Positions 1-9,178 of a DNA stretch of 64,000 nt are shown in pieces. This DNA is from Salinigranum rubrum (lineage in GTDB: Archaea; Halobacteriota; Halobacteria; Halobacteriales; Haloferacaceae), in NCBI RefSeq assembly GCF_002906575.1, contig NZ_CP026309.1:1426001-1490000 (forward strand), in the 5' to 3' direction. Each line of letters begins with the position of its first letter. The stretch's first letter is position 1. Made by a program: the position numbers and the translations under genes. The notes under the pieces were generated by a model. That model ran no database searches. It worked only from the letters and a program-made list of their open reading frames with translations, and was not told the origin of the DNA.

Positions 1-1064
1 GAGAGGTCTCGCTGGAGCCGCGAGGTGGTGACGTAGTCAGCCAGGAACGTCAGGTCCGAGTTGGCCTTCGAGAGGTTCCCCTCGCTGTTCTCGAAGTCGA
101 TGGGGTTGACCTTGTGGGGCATCGTCGACGACCCGGTCTCGCCCTCGACCGTCTCCTGGCCGAGGTACCTGTCTGAAACGTACAGCCACATGTCGCGGTC
201 GAGGTCGAGGAGCGCGTTGTTGGCTCCCCTGAGGGCGTCGAACAGTTCCGCGAGGTCGTCACACGGGTTGACCTGCGTCGAGAGCGACTGGTGTTCGAAG
301 CCGAACCTTTCGACGAACGACTTCGAGAAGGCGCGCCAGTCGACGTCGGGGTACGCCGCGACGTGAGCCGCGTACACGCCCGACGCGCCCGCGAGTTTTC
401 CGGCGAGGCTGTCGGTCGCGCGCCGGATTCGCCCCGTCGCGCGGCCGAGCCGAGCGGCGTAGACGGCCATCTCCTTGCCGAAGGTCGTCGGCGTCGCGGG
501 CTGACCGTGGGTGCGGGCGAGCATCGGGAGGGCGCGGTGCTCGTGGGCCATCTCGACGAGGGCGTCTCTGACTTCCCCGAGCGCGGGGAGCAACACCTCC
601 TCGCTCGCGCCCTTCACGAGCAGGCGCTGGGCGAGGTTGTTGACGTCCTCGCTGGTGAGGCCGAAGTGAATCCACGGGAACAGGTGCTCGGCGTCGGAGA
701 GGCGTTCGGCGAGTCGGACGCGCAGGAAGTACTCGACCGCCTTCACGTCGTGGTTGGTCGCCGCGTACTCGGCCGTCCCGTCGCGCTCGATTTGCTTCAC
801 CAACCGGGCGTCGTCGGCGTCGAACGCCGCGTACAGAGCGCGGAGGACCTCGCGCGTCGACTCGTCGAGCGTGACGTCGGTCGCGTCGAGGTCGGCGAGG
901 GCAATCAGGTACTCGACCTCTACTTCGACGCGCGCGCGCATGAGTGCGGACTCGCTCGCGTACGGGACGAGCGGTTCCGTGCGCGAGGCGTACCGGCCGT
1001 CCAGCGGTGACACCGCTGCCAGCGGGTCCGTTCGCGGCAGTCCGGCGGACTCGGGCTCGGTCAT
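1..1064 (-). CDS. purB: Adenylosuccinate lyase (C-terminus outside window)
   Basis: Catalyses two steps of purine synthesis: release of fumarate from SAICAR and from adenylosuccinate. The minus-strand frame opens at the ATG ending at 1064 and stays open to base 1, giving about 354 residues of an enzyme usually near 460, so the C-terminus is missing only because the window ends. The N-terminal PLDGRY motif and the family signature GSSTMPHKVNP (about bases 105-140) are visible; the Ser of that loop is the catalytic acid/base in the family. It is divergent from purNH, with 168 bp between the two starts. purA, its partner in the AMP branch, lies 40 kb away. Confidence 0.95.
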   Translation of the reverse strand, partial: MTEPESAGLPRTDPLAAVSPLDGRYASRTEPLVPYASESALMRARVEVEVEYLIALADLDATDVTLDESTREVLRALYAAFDADDARLVKQIERDGTAEYAATNHDVKAVEYFLRVRLAERLSDAEHLFPWIHFGLTSEDVNNLAQRLLVKGASEEVLLPALGEVRDALVEMAHEHRALPMLARTHGQPATPTTFGKEMAVYAARLGRATGRIRRATDSLAGKLAGASGVYAAHVAAYPDVDWRAFSKSFVERFGFEHQSLSTQVNPCDDLAELFDALRGANNALLDLDRDMWLYVSDRYLGQETVEGETGSSTMPHKVNPIDFENSEGNLSKANSDLTFLADYVTTSRLQRDL

Positions 1065-1232
1065 GGCGGGAACTGCCCGTGGGGCCGGCAAAAGGGTGTC
1101 GATGCCGAGAAGCAGGTTCGTGCATACTCACGGCCGTATCTCGGGGCGACATCGCAGTCAATATCCATTTTCGTGTACACTCTTCGGACCGGGACCGCAA
1201 TTGTTTTTCCGTCTGCACGAGGTTTCACAGAC

Positions 1233-2807
1233 ATGCTCAAGATCGCTGGCCTGGCGAGCAATCGCGGTCGAAACCTCCTGCACATCGCCGACCGGGCACC
1301 CGGCGGCGCCGAACTCTCTGTCGTCCTGACGAACCGCGAGGGGGCCCCGGTCCTCGAAGAGGCCTCCGAACGCGGCATCCCCACAGAGGTCGTCGAGCGC
1401 GGTGACGATTCCCGGGAGGAACACGAGCGTCGGGTCACCTCGCGGCTGTCGGGGTACGACTTCGACGTCGTCTGTCTCGACGGCTACATGCGCGTCCTCA
1501 CGAGCGAGTTCCTCGACGCGATGCCGACGACGCTGAACGTCCATCCCTCCCTCCTCCCGTCGTTCCCCGGCACGGACGCCCACGAGCAGGTGCTCGATGC
1601 GGGGGTACGCATGACTGGCTGTACGGTCCACGTGGTCACCGAAGAGGTCGACGCCGGCCCCATCGTCACCCAGGAGGCGGTTCCCGTCTACGAGGACGAC
1701 GACGCGACGAGTCTGAAATCGCGCGTCCTCCGCGAGGCGGAGTTCACGGCCTATCCCCGGGCCGTGCGGTGGTTCGCCGAAGGTCGTGTCGAGGTGACCG
1801 CCGACGACGTGGCGGTCGACGGCGACGAGGGTGGTGACTTCCCCGACCGACGACTCGCCTCCGACGACCGCGTGTCGGGACTCAGATACGGCGAGAACCC
1901 CCACCAGGAGGCCGCGGTGTACGCCGACGACTCCTGTTCGGAGGCGAACGTCGTCCACGCGACGCAGTTGAACGAGGGCGCGAAGGCGCTGTCGTACAAC
2001 AACTACAACGACGCCGACGCCGCGCTCTCTCTGGTAAAAGAGTTCGACGAGCCCGCGGCGGCGGTCATCAAACACACCAACCCGGCGGGGTGTGCCACCG
2101 CCGAGTCCCTGGCCGCGGCGTACGACCGCGCCCTGTCGACCGACGCGATGAGTGCCTTCGGCGGCATCGTCGCCCTGAACCGCGAGTGCGACGTCGCCAC
2201 CGCCGAAGCCATCACGGAGTCGTTCAAAGAGGTCGTCGTCGCCCCGGCGTACTCCGACGCCGCGCTGGACGTCCTCACCGAGAAGAAGAACCTCCGCGTC
2301 CTCGACGTCGGTCCCCTCGGGGAGGTGACGGACCACCTCACGGAGAAGCGACTCGTCGGCGGCCGACTCGTCCAGGAGCGCGACACGTGGGCGCCTTACC
2401 GAGAGGACCTGACGGTCGTCACCGAACGCGAACCCATCGACGAGGAAGTCGAGTCGATGCTGTTCGCCTGGCGCGTCCTCAAGCACGTCAAGTCCAACGG
2501 CATCGTCCTGACTTCGGGTACCGAGACGGTCGGGGTCGGGATGGGGCAGGTCTCCCGCGTCGACGCGGTGAGACTCGCGGCGATGAAAGCCGACGAACAC
2601 GCCGAGGGCAAGTCCGCCGACGGTGCCGTGATGGCGAGCGACGCGTTCTTCCCGTTCCCCGACGGCATCGAGGAGGCCGCCGAGTCGGGTATCGAGGCCG
2701 TCATCCAGCCGGGCGGGAGCGTCAACGACGAGGACGTTATCGCCGCCGCCGACGAACACGGGATGGCGATGGCGTTCACCGGGAGGCGGTGTTTCCGCCA
2801 CGACTGA
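1233..2807 (+). CDS. purNH: Fused GAR transformylase / AICAR transformylase
   Basis: A 524-residue fusion of two formyltransferases of purine synthesis. Residues 1-190 are PurN-like: the catalytic Asn-His-Asp set is visible as N102 and H104 in [10 protein letters not shown] and D140 in EEVDAGP. Residues 210-524 match the AICAR transformylase half of PurH, with RYGENPHQ at 218-225 and the KH pair K280/H281 in KHTNPAG. The IMP cyclohydrolase domain of bacterial PurH is absent, so another enzyme (PurO in many archaea) must close the IMP ring. The start [10 protein letters not shown] is chosen because PurN homology begins there; an in-frame start at 1173 would add 20 unrelated residues. The formyl carrier is a folate, fitting the nearby folCP. 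Confidence 0.93.
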   Translation: MLKIAGLASNRGRNLLHIADRAPGGAELSVVLTNREGAPVLEEASERGIPTEVVERGDDSREEHERRVTSRLSGYDFDVVCLDGYMRVLTSEFLDAMPTTLNVHPSLLPSFPGTDAHEQVLDAGVRMTGCTVHVVTEEVDAGPIVTQEAVPVYEDDDATSLKSRVLREAEFTAYPRAVRWFAEGRVEVTADDVAVDGDEGGDFPDRRLASDDRVSGLRYGENPHQEAAVYADDSCSEANVVHATQLNEGAKALSYNNYNDADAALSLVKEFDEPAAAVIKHTNPAGCATAESLAAAYDRALSTDAMSAFGGIVALNRECDVATAEAITESFKEVVVAPAYSDAALDVLTEKKNLRVLDVGPLGEVTDHLTEKRLVGGRLVQERDTWAPYREDLTVVTEREPIDEEVESMLFAWRVLKHVKSNGIVLTSGTETVGVGMGQVSRVDAVRLAAMKADEHAEGKSADGAVMASDAFFPFPDGIEEAAESGIEAVIQPGGSVNDEDVIAAADEHGMAMAFTGRRCFRHD

Positions 2808-2869
2808 GCGTTAGCGGAGGCGTGCGTGAAGTTCGTGTCGGCAGAGCCGACACGGTGTTTCCGCCACGA
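2787..2869 (+). repeat. 17-bp direct repeat of the purNH 3' end
   Basis: CGGTGTTTCCGCCACGA covers the last codons of purNH (2787-2803) and recurs exactly at 2853-2869, 66 bp downstream and outside any gene. The second copy sits directly behind a perfect hairpin. It may be a remnant of a local duplication. Confidence 0.75.
2835..2853 (+). terminator. Perfect 8-bp hairpin behind purNH
   Basis: GTGTCGGC and GCCGACAC (2835-2842 and 2846-2853) pair perfectly around a 3-nt AGA loop, 28 bp after the purNH stop. There is no T-run directly behind it, so it is not a classic intrinsic terminator; RNA 3'-end stabilisation or processing is as likely. The next T-rich tract is at 2978-2985. Confidence 0.4.
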
Positions 2870-2955
2870 TTAGTGTCTCCAGATCGTCGAGAGTCGTATC
2901 GAGGCGCGACGCGTGAGGCGAGACCACCCCGATTGGCACGGCGCTCGACCGGGCG

Positions 2956-2989
2956 CCCACGCGTGGGACTCCCTCGCATTTTTATATTA
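2956..2989 (+). promoter_or_regulatory. Palindrome and TATA box upstream of the first usp gene
   Basis: A perfect 12-bp palindrome CCCACGCGTGGG (2956-2967) lies 13 bp before the AT-rich box TTTATATTA (2981-2989). A second T-rich box, TTTTTAT, follows near 3010. A start from the first box would give a leader of roughly 80 nt before the ATG at 3096, unusual here where most genes look leaderless. The palindrome position fits binding of a regulator next to the BRE/TATA. Confidence 0.5.
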
Positions 2990-3095
2990 TGGTATCTTTC
3001 CAAACTGGTTTTTATCGGGCTCCGCGGCTGAATCAAGGCTCGACGGGCGTGAATCCCGTTTTGGGGTTGAAGTACCTGGACGGTAACAACGAGGT

Positions 3096-3641
3096 ATGTA
3101 CGACACTGTCCTCGTGCCCGTCGACGACACCGCGGAGACGACACGACTCACAGAGCGCGCCATCGAACTCGCCGACACGTGGGATGCGAACCTCCGGGTG
3201 CTCGGCATCGTGGACGGTCCGACCGCGTTGTCGGCGGAGGCAACCGATCGAAGCGACCGGGTGAGCGGGGCGCGCGAACGGGCCAAACGGGCGTCGATGC
3301 GCGCCGCCGAGCGAGCGCACCGGGCCGGCGTCGATGCGGACGGGACCGTCCGACGCGGCGTTCCGCACGCTGAGATCGTCGGCGAGGCCCGACGCGTCGG
3401 TGCCGACCTCGTTCTCCTCGGGCCCTCCGGCCGCGAGACGACCGGCGGTGCCGTCTGCGCGGGTCAGGTGACCAGCCGCGTCGTCGACCGGGCGGACTGT
3501 GCGGTCCTCGTTGAGCGATCCAGCGAGGAACTGCCGCCGGACCGGGCGACTGCCGAACCGGTGACCGAGGAGTCGGCGTCGAGTCCGAGCGTATCGACGT
3601 CGGATGGCTCGGCGGACGAACAGCCGCTGGTGGCCGAGTAA
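3096..3641 (+). CDS. UspA-type universal stress protein with acidic Ser-rich tail
   Basis: A 181-residue protein whose first 140 residues are a UspA domain (MYDTVLVPVDDTAETTRLTERA start, conserved middle GVPHAEIV). The glycine motif that binds ATP in the family (GxxGxxxxxxxxxG[ST]) is only partly kept: GPSGRETTGG followed by AGQVTSRVV. Nucleotide binding is therefore doubtful. The last 40 residues are a Ser/Thr/Glu/Asp-rich tail with no fold visible. A second, more canonical Usp gene follows 127 bp downstream in the same direction but has its own TATA box, so they are probably separate transcripts. The partner and function of Usp proteins in haloarchaea are mostly unknown. Confidence 0.85.
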   Translation: MYDTVLVPVDDTAETTRLTERAIELADTWDANLRVLGIVDGPTALSAEATDRSDRVSGARERAKRASMRAAERAHRAGVDADGTVRRGVPHAEIVGEARRVGADLVLLGPSGRETTGGAVCAGQVTSRVVDRADCAVLVERSSEELPPDRATAEPVTEESASSPSVSTSDGSADEQPLVAE

Positions 3642-3734
3642 CGACCCGGATATTCGGTCTCTCCGTTTCTCTTCGGCGTTTCGCTGTCGACCGCCGTGCG
3701 CACGATTTCCCTGGGGGCGTCGGCGACACCTCAG

Positions 3735-3742
3735 CTTATAAC
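3735..3742 (+). promoter_or_regulatory. TATA box of the second usp gene
   Basis: CTTATAAC lies 27-34 bp before the ATG at 3769, the spacing expected for a nearly leaderless haloarchaeal transcript. Confidence 0.6.
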
Positions 3743-3768
3743 CGCCGCGGACGAGAGTCCCGGACGAG

Positions 3769-4206
3769 ATGTACGACGACATCCTCGTTCCGACCGACGG
3801 AAGTGCTGGCACGAACGACACGCTGGCCCACGCGCTCGACATCGCGAAGCACCGAGGAGCGCGCCTGCACGCCCTGTCGGTTGTCGACCGGCGCGTCTAC
3901 CTCTCTGCGGACCACGACCAGCAGGACGACATCCTCGCGACCCTGACCGAGAGCGCCGAAACGGCGGTCGAAACCGTCGAAACGCGGGCCGCCGAGGAGG
4001 ACGTTGAGACGACGACGGTGGTCCGCGACGGCGTCCCACACTCGGAGATCCTTCGGTACGCCGACGAGGAGGGGATCGACCTCATCGTCATCGGCACGCA
4101 CGGACGGACGGGACGGGACAAACTCGTCAACATGGGAAGCGTCACGGAGCGGGTCGTCGAAAACGCCTCCCAGCCCGTCCTCGTCGTCCAAATCGGCGAC
4201 GACTGA
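3769..4206 (+). CDS. UspA-type universal stress protein
   Basis: A single UspA domain of 145 residues, the usual length. The ATP-binding glycine motif is complete: GTHGRTGRDKLVNMGS near residues 110-126, matching GxxGxxxxxxxxxG[ST]. The start MYDDILVPTDGS is the typical Usp N-terminus, and a TATA box at the right distance supports it. It is followed 100 bp later by folCP on the same strand. Related to the gene just upstream, but without that protein's acidic tail. Confidence 0.92.
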   Translation: MYDDILVPTDGSAGTNDTLAHALDIAKHRGARLHALSVVDRRVYLSADHDQQDDILATLTESAETAVETVETRAAEEDVETTTVVRDGVPHSEILRYADEEGIDLIVIGTHGRTGRDKLVNMGSVTERVVENASQPVLVVQIGDD

Positions 4207-4306
4207 CCGGCCCGACAGGAGTCGTCGACCACCCGGCCGCTCCGTGCTCTTCATCGGAACCGACCGAAGGGGAAGCATTAACAGAGGGGCACCGCGTGGC
4301 CGGGAT

Positions 4307-6820
4307 ATGGAGTACCACGAGGCGGTGAACTTCCTCTTCGACCTGCGTCGGTTCCGGATGAAACCCGGAACCGAAGCGGTCCGGGGCCTCCTCGAACATC
4401 TGGGCGACCCTCACGAGGACGTCGCGTTCGTCCAGATCGCCGGGTCGAACGGGAAGGGAAGCACTGCCCGAATGGTCGCGTCTCTGCTCCGGGAGTCTGA
4501 CTGTTCTGTCGGTCTGTACACCTCTCCGCACCTCGATAGTCTCCGCGAGCGCGTCACCGTCGACGGTCGCCGAATCCCGAAACGCGCCGTCCGTGCGTTC
4601 GTCGAGGAGGCGAAGCCGTATCTCGTCGACCGTGCCGCTGCGGGCGAGCCGCTCACGTTCTTCGAGACCGTGACCGCGCTCGCGCTCTGGCAGTTCGGCC
4701 GCGTCGAGGTCGACGTCGCCGTCCTCGAAGTCGGCATGGGTGGGGAACTCGACGCGACGAGCGTCGTCGACCCGGTCGCCTCGGCGGTCACCAACGTGAC
4801 GCTGGAACACACCCAGGTATTGGGAGACACCGTCGAGGAGATTGCGGCGACGAAGGCGGCCGTCGCCCCGGCTGACGGCCCACTCGTGACTGCGGCGACC
4901 GGGACCGCGCTGGCGACTATCCGCGAGCAAGCCCCTAATATCGTCCGTGTCGGCGACGCCAGCGTGGTCGACGGAACGCCCCCGGACGACGCACCTGACG
5001 TGACGACGGCGTATCACGGGCACGGGCAGGGGCAGGGATCGACGCTCGAAGCGCGCGTGACGGTCGAGGGCGACGGCTGGCGTGTCGAGTCGCCGCTCGC
5101 ACTCGTGGGCGCACACCAGGCACAGAACGCCGGCGTCGCCGTCGTTCTCGCGCGGCAGGTGGCCGACCGACTCGACGTCGACCTCACCGAACAGATGGTC
5201 GTTCGCGGCCTCAGAGGGGCGCACTGGCCGGGCCGGTTCGAGGTGATGTCGCGCGAACCGCTCGTCGTACTCGACGGCGCGCACAACCCGGGCGCGTGCG
5301 AGCAGGTCGCGTCGGTCCTCCGGGAGTTCGACTACGACCGCCTGCACCTGGTGTTCGCTGCGATGCACGACAAGGACCACAGGGGAATGGTGACGGCGCT
5401 CCCGACCCCCGACAGCGTCGTCACCTGCCGACCGAACATCGACCGGGCGGAGACGCCGGAGATACTCGCTCGTGTCTTCGAGTCGGTCGGCGTCGACGAC
5501 GTCACCGCCGGTGACACGGTGGCGTCGGCGGTCGAAGTCGCACAGCGCCGCGCGAACCCGGACGACTGCGTCCTCGTCACCGGGTCGCTCTTCTGTGTCG
5601 GTGAGGCCCGGACGACGTGGACGCGGCACGTCGTCGAGAAGCGCGTTCGGGACCTCGAGGACGCGGCCTCGGTGTTCGACCACGCGTCCGTTCCGACCGG
5701 GTCGGCAGCCGAAGCGCGTTCGGATGCGGTTCACCGGGTGGTCGAGACCAGAGTCGAACAGCGCCAAGCAGCGGCCCTCCAGCGCGAGATGATTCGGGTG
5801 GGCGGTAACTGCGTCGTCTCCGGCCACGAGAGCGACGGCGAACTCTCCTCGGTCGTCCTCATGGGGACGTGCTCGCAGTTCACGGCGCTCGTCGACGCAC
5901 TCGACCCGGTACCGTACGGTCTCGACGACGTGAGAAAGCGCCTGCGGACACAGCTCGATCTGTACGTCGACGGACCCTCGGGCGGGCACGCCGCGTCGTC
6001 CGTCGACTACCCCTGGTCGCAGGGGACGGCGGTCATGGGTATCCTCAACGTCACCCCGGACTCGTTCCACGACGGCGGCGAACACCACGACCCAGACGAC
6101 GCGGTCGAACGGGCACGGGAGATGGTCGCCGCCGGCGTCGACATCATCGACGTCGGCGGCGAGTCGACCCGACCGGGGGCGGAGCCGGTGTCGGTCGAGG
6201 AGGAGATCGATCGGATCGTTCCCGTTCTCGAGGCGATCACCTCGCTCGATGCGCTCGTCTCCGTCGACACCCGGAAGGCGGCCGTGGCCGAGGCGGCGCT
6301 CGACGCGGGTGCCGACATCATCAACGACGTGACCGGGCTGGACGACCCCGAGATGCGCTTTCTCGTCGCCGAGCGCGACGTGCCGGTCGTCGTGATGCAC
6401 TCCATCGACGCACCCGTCGACCCGGACAACGTCGTCGAGTACGACGACGTCGTCGGCGACGTCATCGCGGAACTCACCGAGACGGTGCTCCGCGCGGAGT
6501 CGGCCGGCATCCCACGGGAGAACGTCATCGTCGACCCCGGCATCGGCTTCGGGAAGCGCGCCGCGGAGAGCTTCGAACTCCTCGACCGCGTCGACGAGTT
6601 CCACGCGCTCGGCTGCCCGGTCCTCGTCGGGCACTCCCACAAATCGATGTACGGGCTCGTCGACCGGGACAGCGGCGAACGTGGACCCGCGACGGTCGCC
6701 GCGACCGCACTCGCCGCCGACCGTGGCGCCGACATCGTCCGTGTCCACGACGTCCCCGAGAACGTCGCCGCCGTCCGCGTCGCCCACACGATGCGGAACG
6801 CGGGCGACGAGTTGCCGTAG
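4307..6820 (+). CDS. folCP: Fused folylpolyglutamate synthase / dihydropteroate synthase
   Basis: An 837-residue fusion for folate synthesis. Residues 1-430 are FolC (Mur ligase family), which adds glutamate to dihydropteroate or folates using ATP: P-loop AGSNGKGST at 45-53, then SPHL, and DGAHNPG later. Residues from about 573 to the end are FolP (DHPS), which joins pterin to p-aminobenzoate: GILNVTPDSF, GGESTRPGA, NDVTG, DPGIGFGK and GHSHKS, the last replacing the usual SRKS. The 140 residues between them are a linker of unknown role. The start MEYHEAVNFL is set by FolC homology. Such fusions are known in haloarchaea. It supplies the folate used by the nearby purNH. Confidence 0.94.
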   Translation: MEYHEAVNFLFDLRRFRMKPGTEAVRGLLEHLGDPHEDVAFVQIAGSNGKGSTARMVASLLRESDCSVGLYTSPHLDSLRERVTVDGRRIPKRAVRAFVEEAKPYLVDRAAAGEPLTFFETVTALALWQFGRVEVDVAVLEVGMGGELDATSVVDPVASAVTNVTLEHTQVLGDTVEEIAATKAAVAPADGPLVTAATGTALATIREQAPNIVRVGDASVVDGTPPDDAPDVTTAYHGHGQGQGSTLEARVTVEGDGWRVESPLALVGAHQAQNAGVAVVLARQVADRLDVDLTEQMVVRGLRGAHWPGRFEVMSREPLVVLDGAHNPGACEQVASVLREFDYDRLHLVFAAMHDKDHRGMVTALPTPDSVVTCRPNIDRAETPEILARVFESVGVDDVTAGDTVASAVEVAQRRANPDDCVLVTGSLFCVGEARTTWTRHVVEKRVRDLEDAASVFDHASVPTGSAAEARSDAVHRVVETRVEQRQAAALQREMIRVGGNCVVSGHESDGELSSVVLMGTCSQFTALVDALDPVPYGLDDVRKRLRTQLDLYVDGPSGGHAASSVDYPWSQGTAVMGILNVTPDSFHDGGEHHDPDDAVERAREMVAAGVDIIDVGGESTRPGAEPVSVEEEIDRIVPVLEAITSLDALVSVDTRKAAVAEAALDAGADIINDVTGLDDPEMRFLVAERDVPVVVMHSIDAPVDPDNVVEYDDVVGDVIAELTETVLRAESAGIPRENVIVDPGIGFGKRAAESFELLDRVDEFHALGCPVLVGHSHKSMYGLVDRDSGERGPATVAATALAADRGADIVRVHDVPENVAAVRVAHTMRNAGDELP

Positions 6821-7013
6821 CGGCGGCTCATCGGCGAAAGGGGCGAACAGACGACACGACCGCTCGGGTGGGCGGCGTGTCGCCGTTTCGCTGAGCGCCC
6901 ACCCGCTCCTCCTACGTCACCCTCGTCGGTGGCCGCGGCATCGTACTTGAATCCGGGTCCGGCCCTTCGGCTCGGAGCGGAGGCTTATGCGTACCGCCCC
7001 CCTACGCCGTCGC

Positions 7014-7801
7014 GTGTGTACCCTTACCCTCGCGTGGCAGGCGTTCGACGACGCCCCGGTGGTCGTTGCGGCGAACCGTGACGAGGCGCTGGACCGACCG
7101 TCCGAACCGCCGACCCGTCGACACGGCTCGCCGAGCTTCGTCGCCCCGCTCGACGTGGAGGCCGGGGGACGTGGATCGGCGTGAACGACGCCGGCGTCTT
7201 CGTCGGCATCACGAACCGATGGGTCGAGGTCGACGGGGGCGGCGAGCGCTCCCGGGGGCTGCTCGTCCGCGACGCGCTGGGGACGAACTCCGCCGAGGAG
7301 GCAGCCCGACTCGTCGAGCGCGCGGTCCGTGAACACCGGTACGACGGCTTCAACCTCGTCCTCGCCGATTCGAGCGCGGCTATCCTCCTCGAGTGGGACG
7401 GCCGACTCCGCGTTCGGAACCTCTCACCGGGAGTGCACGTCGTCGTCAACGTCGGCGCGGACGGCGAGTTCTTCGAGCCGGAACGCCGTCCCGAGATGGG
7501 TCCCGAACAGGGCGACAACGCCGCGCGGGTCCAAGAAGCACTCTGGCCGGGGCCCGACGAGGGACACGACGACTGGCTCGACCGCGCGAAGGCGGTCCTC
7601 GCCGACCACGACTACGGCGTCTGCGTCCACAGCGAGGGTCCCGAGGGGAACTTCGGGACCCGGTCGTCGTCGCTGGTGACGGTGTTCGACGACGGTCGCG
7701 TCGGCTACCAGTTCGCCCCTGGTCCACCGTGTGAGGCCGCCTACGAGCCGGTCGACACGGACGGGGGCGGAGCCGTCGAGACGGACGAAGGTCAAGTTTA
7801 A
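7014..7801 (+). pseudogene. NRDE/TANGO2 family protein, frameshifted
   Basis: Begins at GTG 7014 with VCTLTLAWQAF, placing Cys at position 2 as in the NRDE family, a presumed N-terminal nucleophile fold linked to haem trafficking in TANGO2 homologues. The AANRDE motif follows. The frame breaks at the GGGGG run 7164-7168: upstream reads ...VEAGG and downstream, in another frame, IGVNDAGVFVGITNRW. The family has AGGTW here, and one extra G restores it. The total length, 788 bp, is 3n+2, fitting a single lost base and an intact protein of 262 residues. Either a sequencing error or a recent inactivation. AGGCTTATGC (6981-6990) could be its TATA box. Confidence 0.85.
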
Positions 7802-7803
7802 AC
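7795..7803 (+). promoter_or_regulatory. TATA box of the winged-helix gene
   Basis: AGTTTAAAC ends 24 bp before the ATG at 7827 and overlaps the stop codon of the preceding gene. Its core GTTTAAAC is a perfect palindrome. Confidence 0.6.
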
Positions 7804-7826
7804 CGTGCGCGAGCCGTCCACTCTGT

Positions 7827-8186
7827 ATGAGCGCGGCCGAAGCCGAGGCGGAACTCGCTGACGACGAGCGTCGGGCACTCGAACTCATCCGCGAGGAGGG
7901 TGGGATCCACCAGAGCGACTTCTGGAAGGCGCTGGACATCTCCTCGCGCAAGGGGAGTCGAATCGCGGAGAAGCTCGAAGGGTTCGGGCTCATTCAGCGA
8001 TCCAGCACCGTCTACGACGGGCACAACACGTACTACCTCGAACCCGCCCCGCGCGACCTCGAGTTCTCCCTCCTGATGGCGGGCGACCTGCTCTCCCCGT
8101 TCATCGGTGAGGAGGAGGTCAACTCGAACAGCGACGCGTTCTCACAGTGGCTGATGAACCTCGCGTACGAGGAGTACGACCTCTGA
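7827..8186 (+). CDS. Winged helix-turn-helix protein (MarR/Lrp-like)
   Basis: A 119-residue protein. Residues 8-70 form a winged HTH: ERRALELIREEGGIHQSDFWKALDISSRKGSRIAEKLEGFGLIQR followed by a YDGHNTYYL wing. The C-terminal half (LEFSLLMAGDLLSPFIGEEE onwards) is not recognised and may serve dimerisation. The start was chosen at the ATG directly behind a TATA box. It is convergent with psmA, separated by about 200 bp. Targets cannot be inferred from the sequence; it is probably a DNA-binding regulator. Confidence 0.82.
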   Translation: MSAAEAEAELADDERRALELIREEGGIHQSDFWKALDISSRKGSRIAEKLEGFGLIQRSSTVYDGHNTYYLEPAPRDLEFSLLMAGDLLSPFIGEEEVNSNSDAFSQWLMNLAYEEYDL

Positions 8187-8389
8187 GGCGGGCCGTCGTG
8201 TCCGTGCCCCGGTCGTCGCTTCCGGGGCGGCGACAGTCGGAATCGACTCGGGACTGACCTCACGAGCGCCGGTCAGAGGCGAGCGGCTACTTCGGACGAC
8301 CGCTGAAGAAGACCGTCGTCGAATCGCCGAATCGACCGGAATCGGAGTTCGGTCGGCTTTTCTGCCCGAGAGAATGTCGGCCCGCCGCG

Positions 8390-9151
8390 TCAGGCGGCCT
8401 CGTCTCCCTCTTCGTCCTCGCTCGGGAGGAGGTCGAGTTCGGCGAGGTGGCTCTCGACGTGGTCGTTCGAGAGCTCCTCGAAGACGGGCTCCTCGACGGG
8501 GACCTTCGCGACGTCGACGCCCTCGGGGGCGAGTTCGTCGTCGTTCGTCGAGGCGATGGCTTTCAGCGCGAGTTCGACGCCCTCGTCGAGCGAGAGTTCG
8601 TCCGTGTACGACTCTTCGAGGTACTCCTGGAGGTCGCCGCGGTTGGCGCCGATGGAGACGGCCTTCCACTCGTACGGCGTCCCCGATGGGTCGGTCTCGT
8701 ACAGCCGGGGCGTGCCGCTCTCGACGCCCGCGATGAGGAGGGCAACCCCGAACGGGCGGGCGCCGCCGACCTGCGTGTACTGCTGGATGTGGTCGGTTAT
8801 CTCCTTGGTGAGCGTCTCGATGCCGATGGGCTCCCCGTACCGGAGCTGGTTTATCTGTGCCTGTCTGCGCGCGAAGTCGATGAGCTGGCGCGCGTCCGCG
8901 ACGTGACCGGCCGATGCGATGCCGATGTGGTCGTCGGCCTTGTGAATCTTCTCGACGCTCGTCGGTTCCATCAGCGGGGAGCGCGAACGCTTGTCGGCGG
9001 CGAGGACGACCCCCTCCGGTGTCCGGATGCCGATGCTCGCTGTCCCCCGCTTGACGGCTTCACGGGCGTACTCGACCTGATACAGACGGCCGTCAGGTGA
9101 GAAGATCGTGATTCCGCGGTCGTACGCCTGCTGTTGGGCTTGTCCCTGCAT
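8390..9151 (-). CDS. psmA: Proteasome alpha subunit
   Basis: A 253-residue alpha subunit of the 20S proteasome, forming the outer rings and gate of the cytosolic protease. The N-terminal gate motif AYDRGITIFSPDGRLYQVEYA is complete, and the body contains the family KxH...GIASAGHVADAR and IGANRGD segments. There is no catalytic N-terminal Thr, as expected for alpha. The last 15 residues are Asp/Glu-rich, typical of haloarchaea. It is the last gene of the rnp3-methyltransferase-rnp2-psmA operon, 27 bp behind rnp2. No beta subunit lies in the window. Confidence 0.97.
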   Translation of the reverse strand: MQGQAQQQAYDRGITIFSPDGRLYQVEYAREAVKRGTASIGIRTPEGVVLAADKRSRSPLMEPTSVEKIHKADDHIGIASAGHVADARQLIDFARRQAQINQLRYGEPIGIETLTKEITDHIQQYTQVGGARPFGVALLIAGVESGTPRLYETDPSGTPYEWKAVSIGANRGDLQEYLEESYTDELSLDEGVELALKAIASTNDDELAPEGVDVAKVPVEEPVFEELSNDHVESHLAELDLLPSEDEEGDEAA

Positions 9152-9178
9152 AGTGTCGTGTTGCGTGTTAGTACCGTG

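Noticed and set aside
259-1218. 319-residue Arg-rich frame over purB
   Set aside because: Composition is Arg/Pro-rich, opposite to the acidic proteome, and purB in another frame has all family motifs.
1158-2801. 547-residue open frame antisense to purNH
   Set aside because: Mirror-frame shadow of a gene with clear catalytic motifs; no recognisable domain or start signal of its own.
4142-6787. 881-residue open frame antisense to folCP
   Set aside because: In GC-rich haloarchaeal DNA the antisense frame of a real gene often lacks stops. The sense frame has complete FolC and FolP motifs; the antisense one has none and biased Asp/Val/Arg composition.
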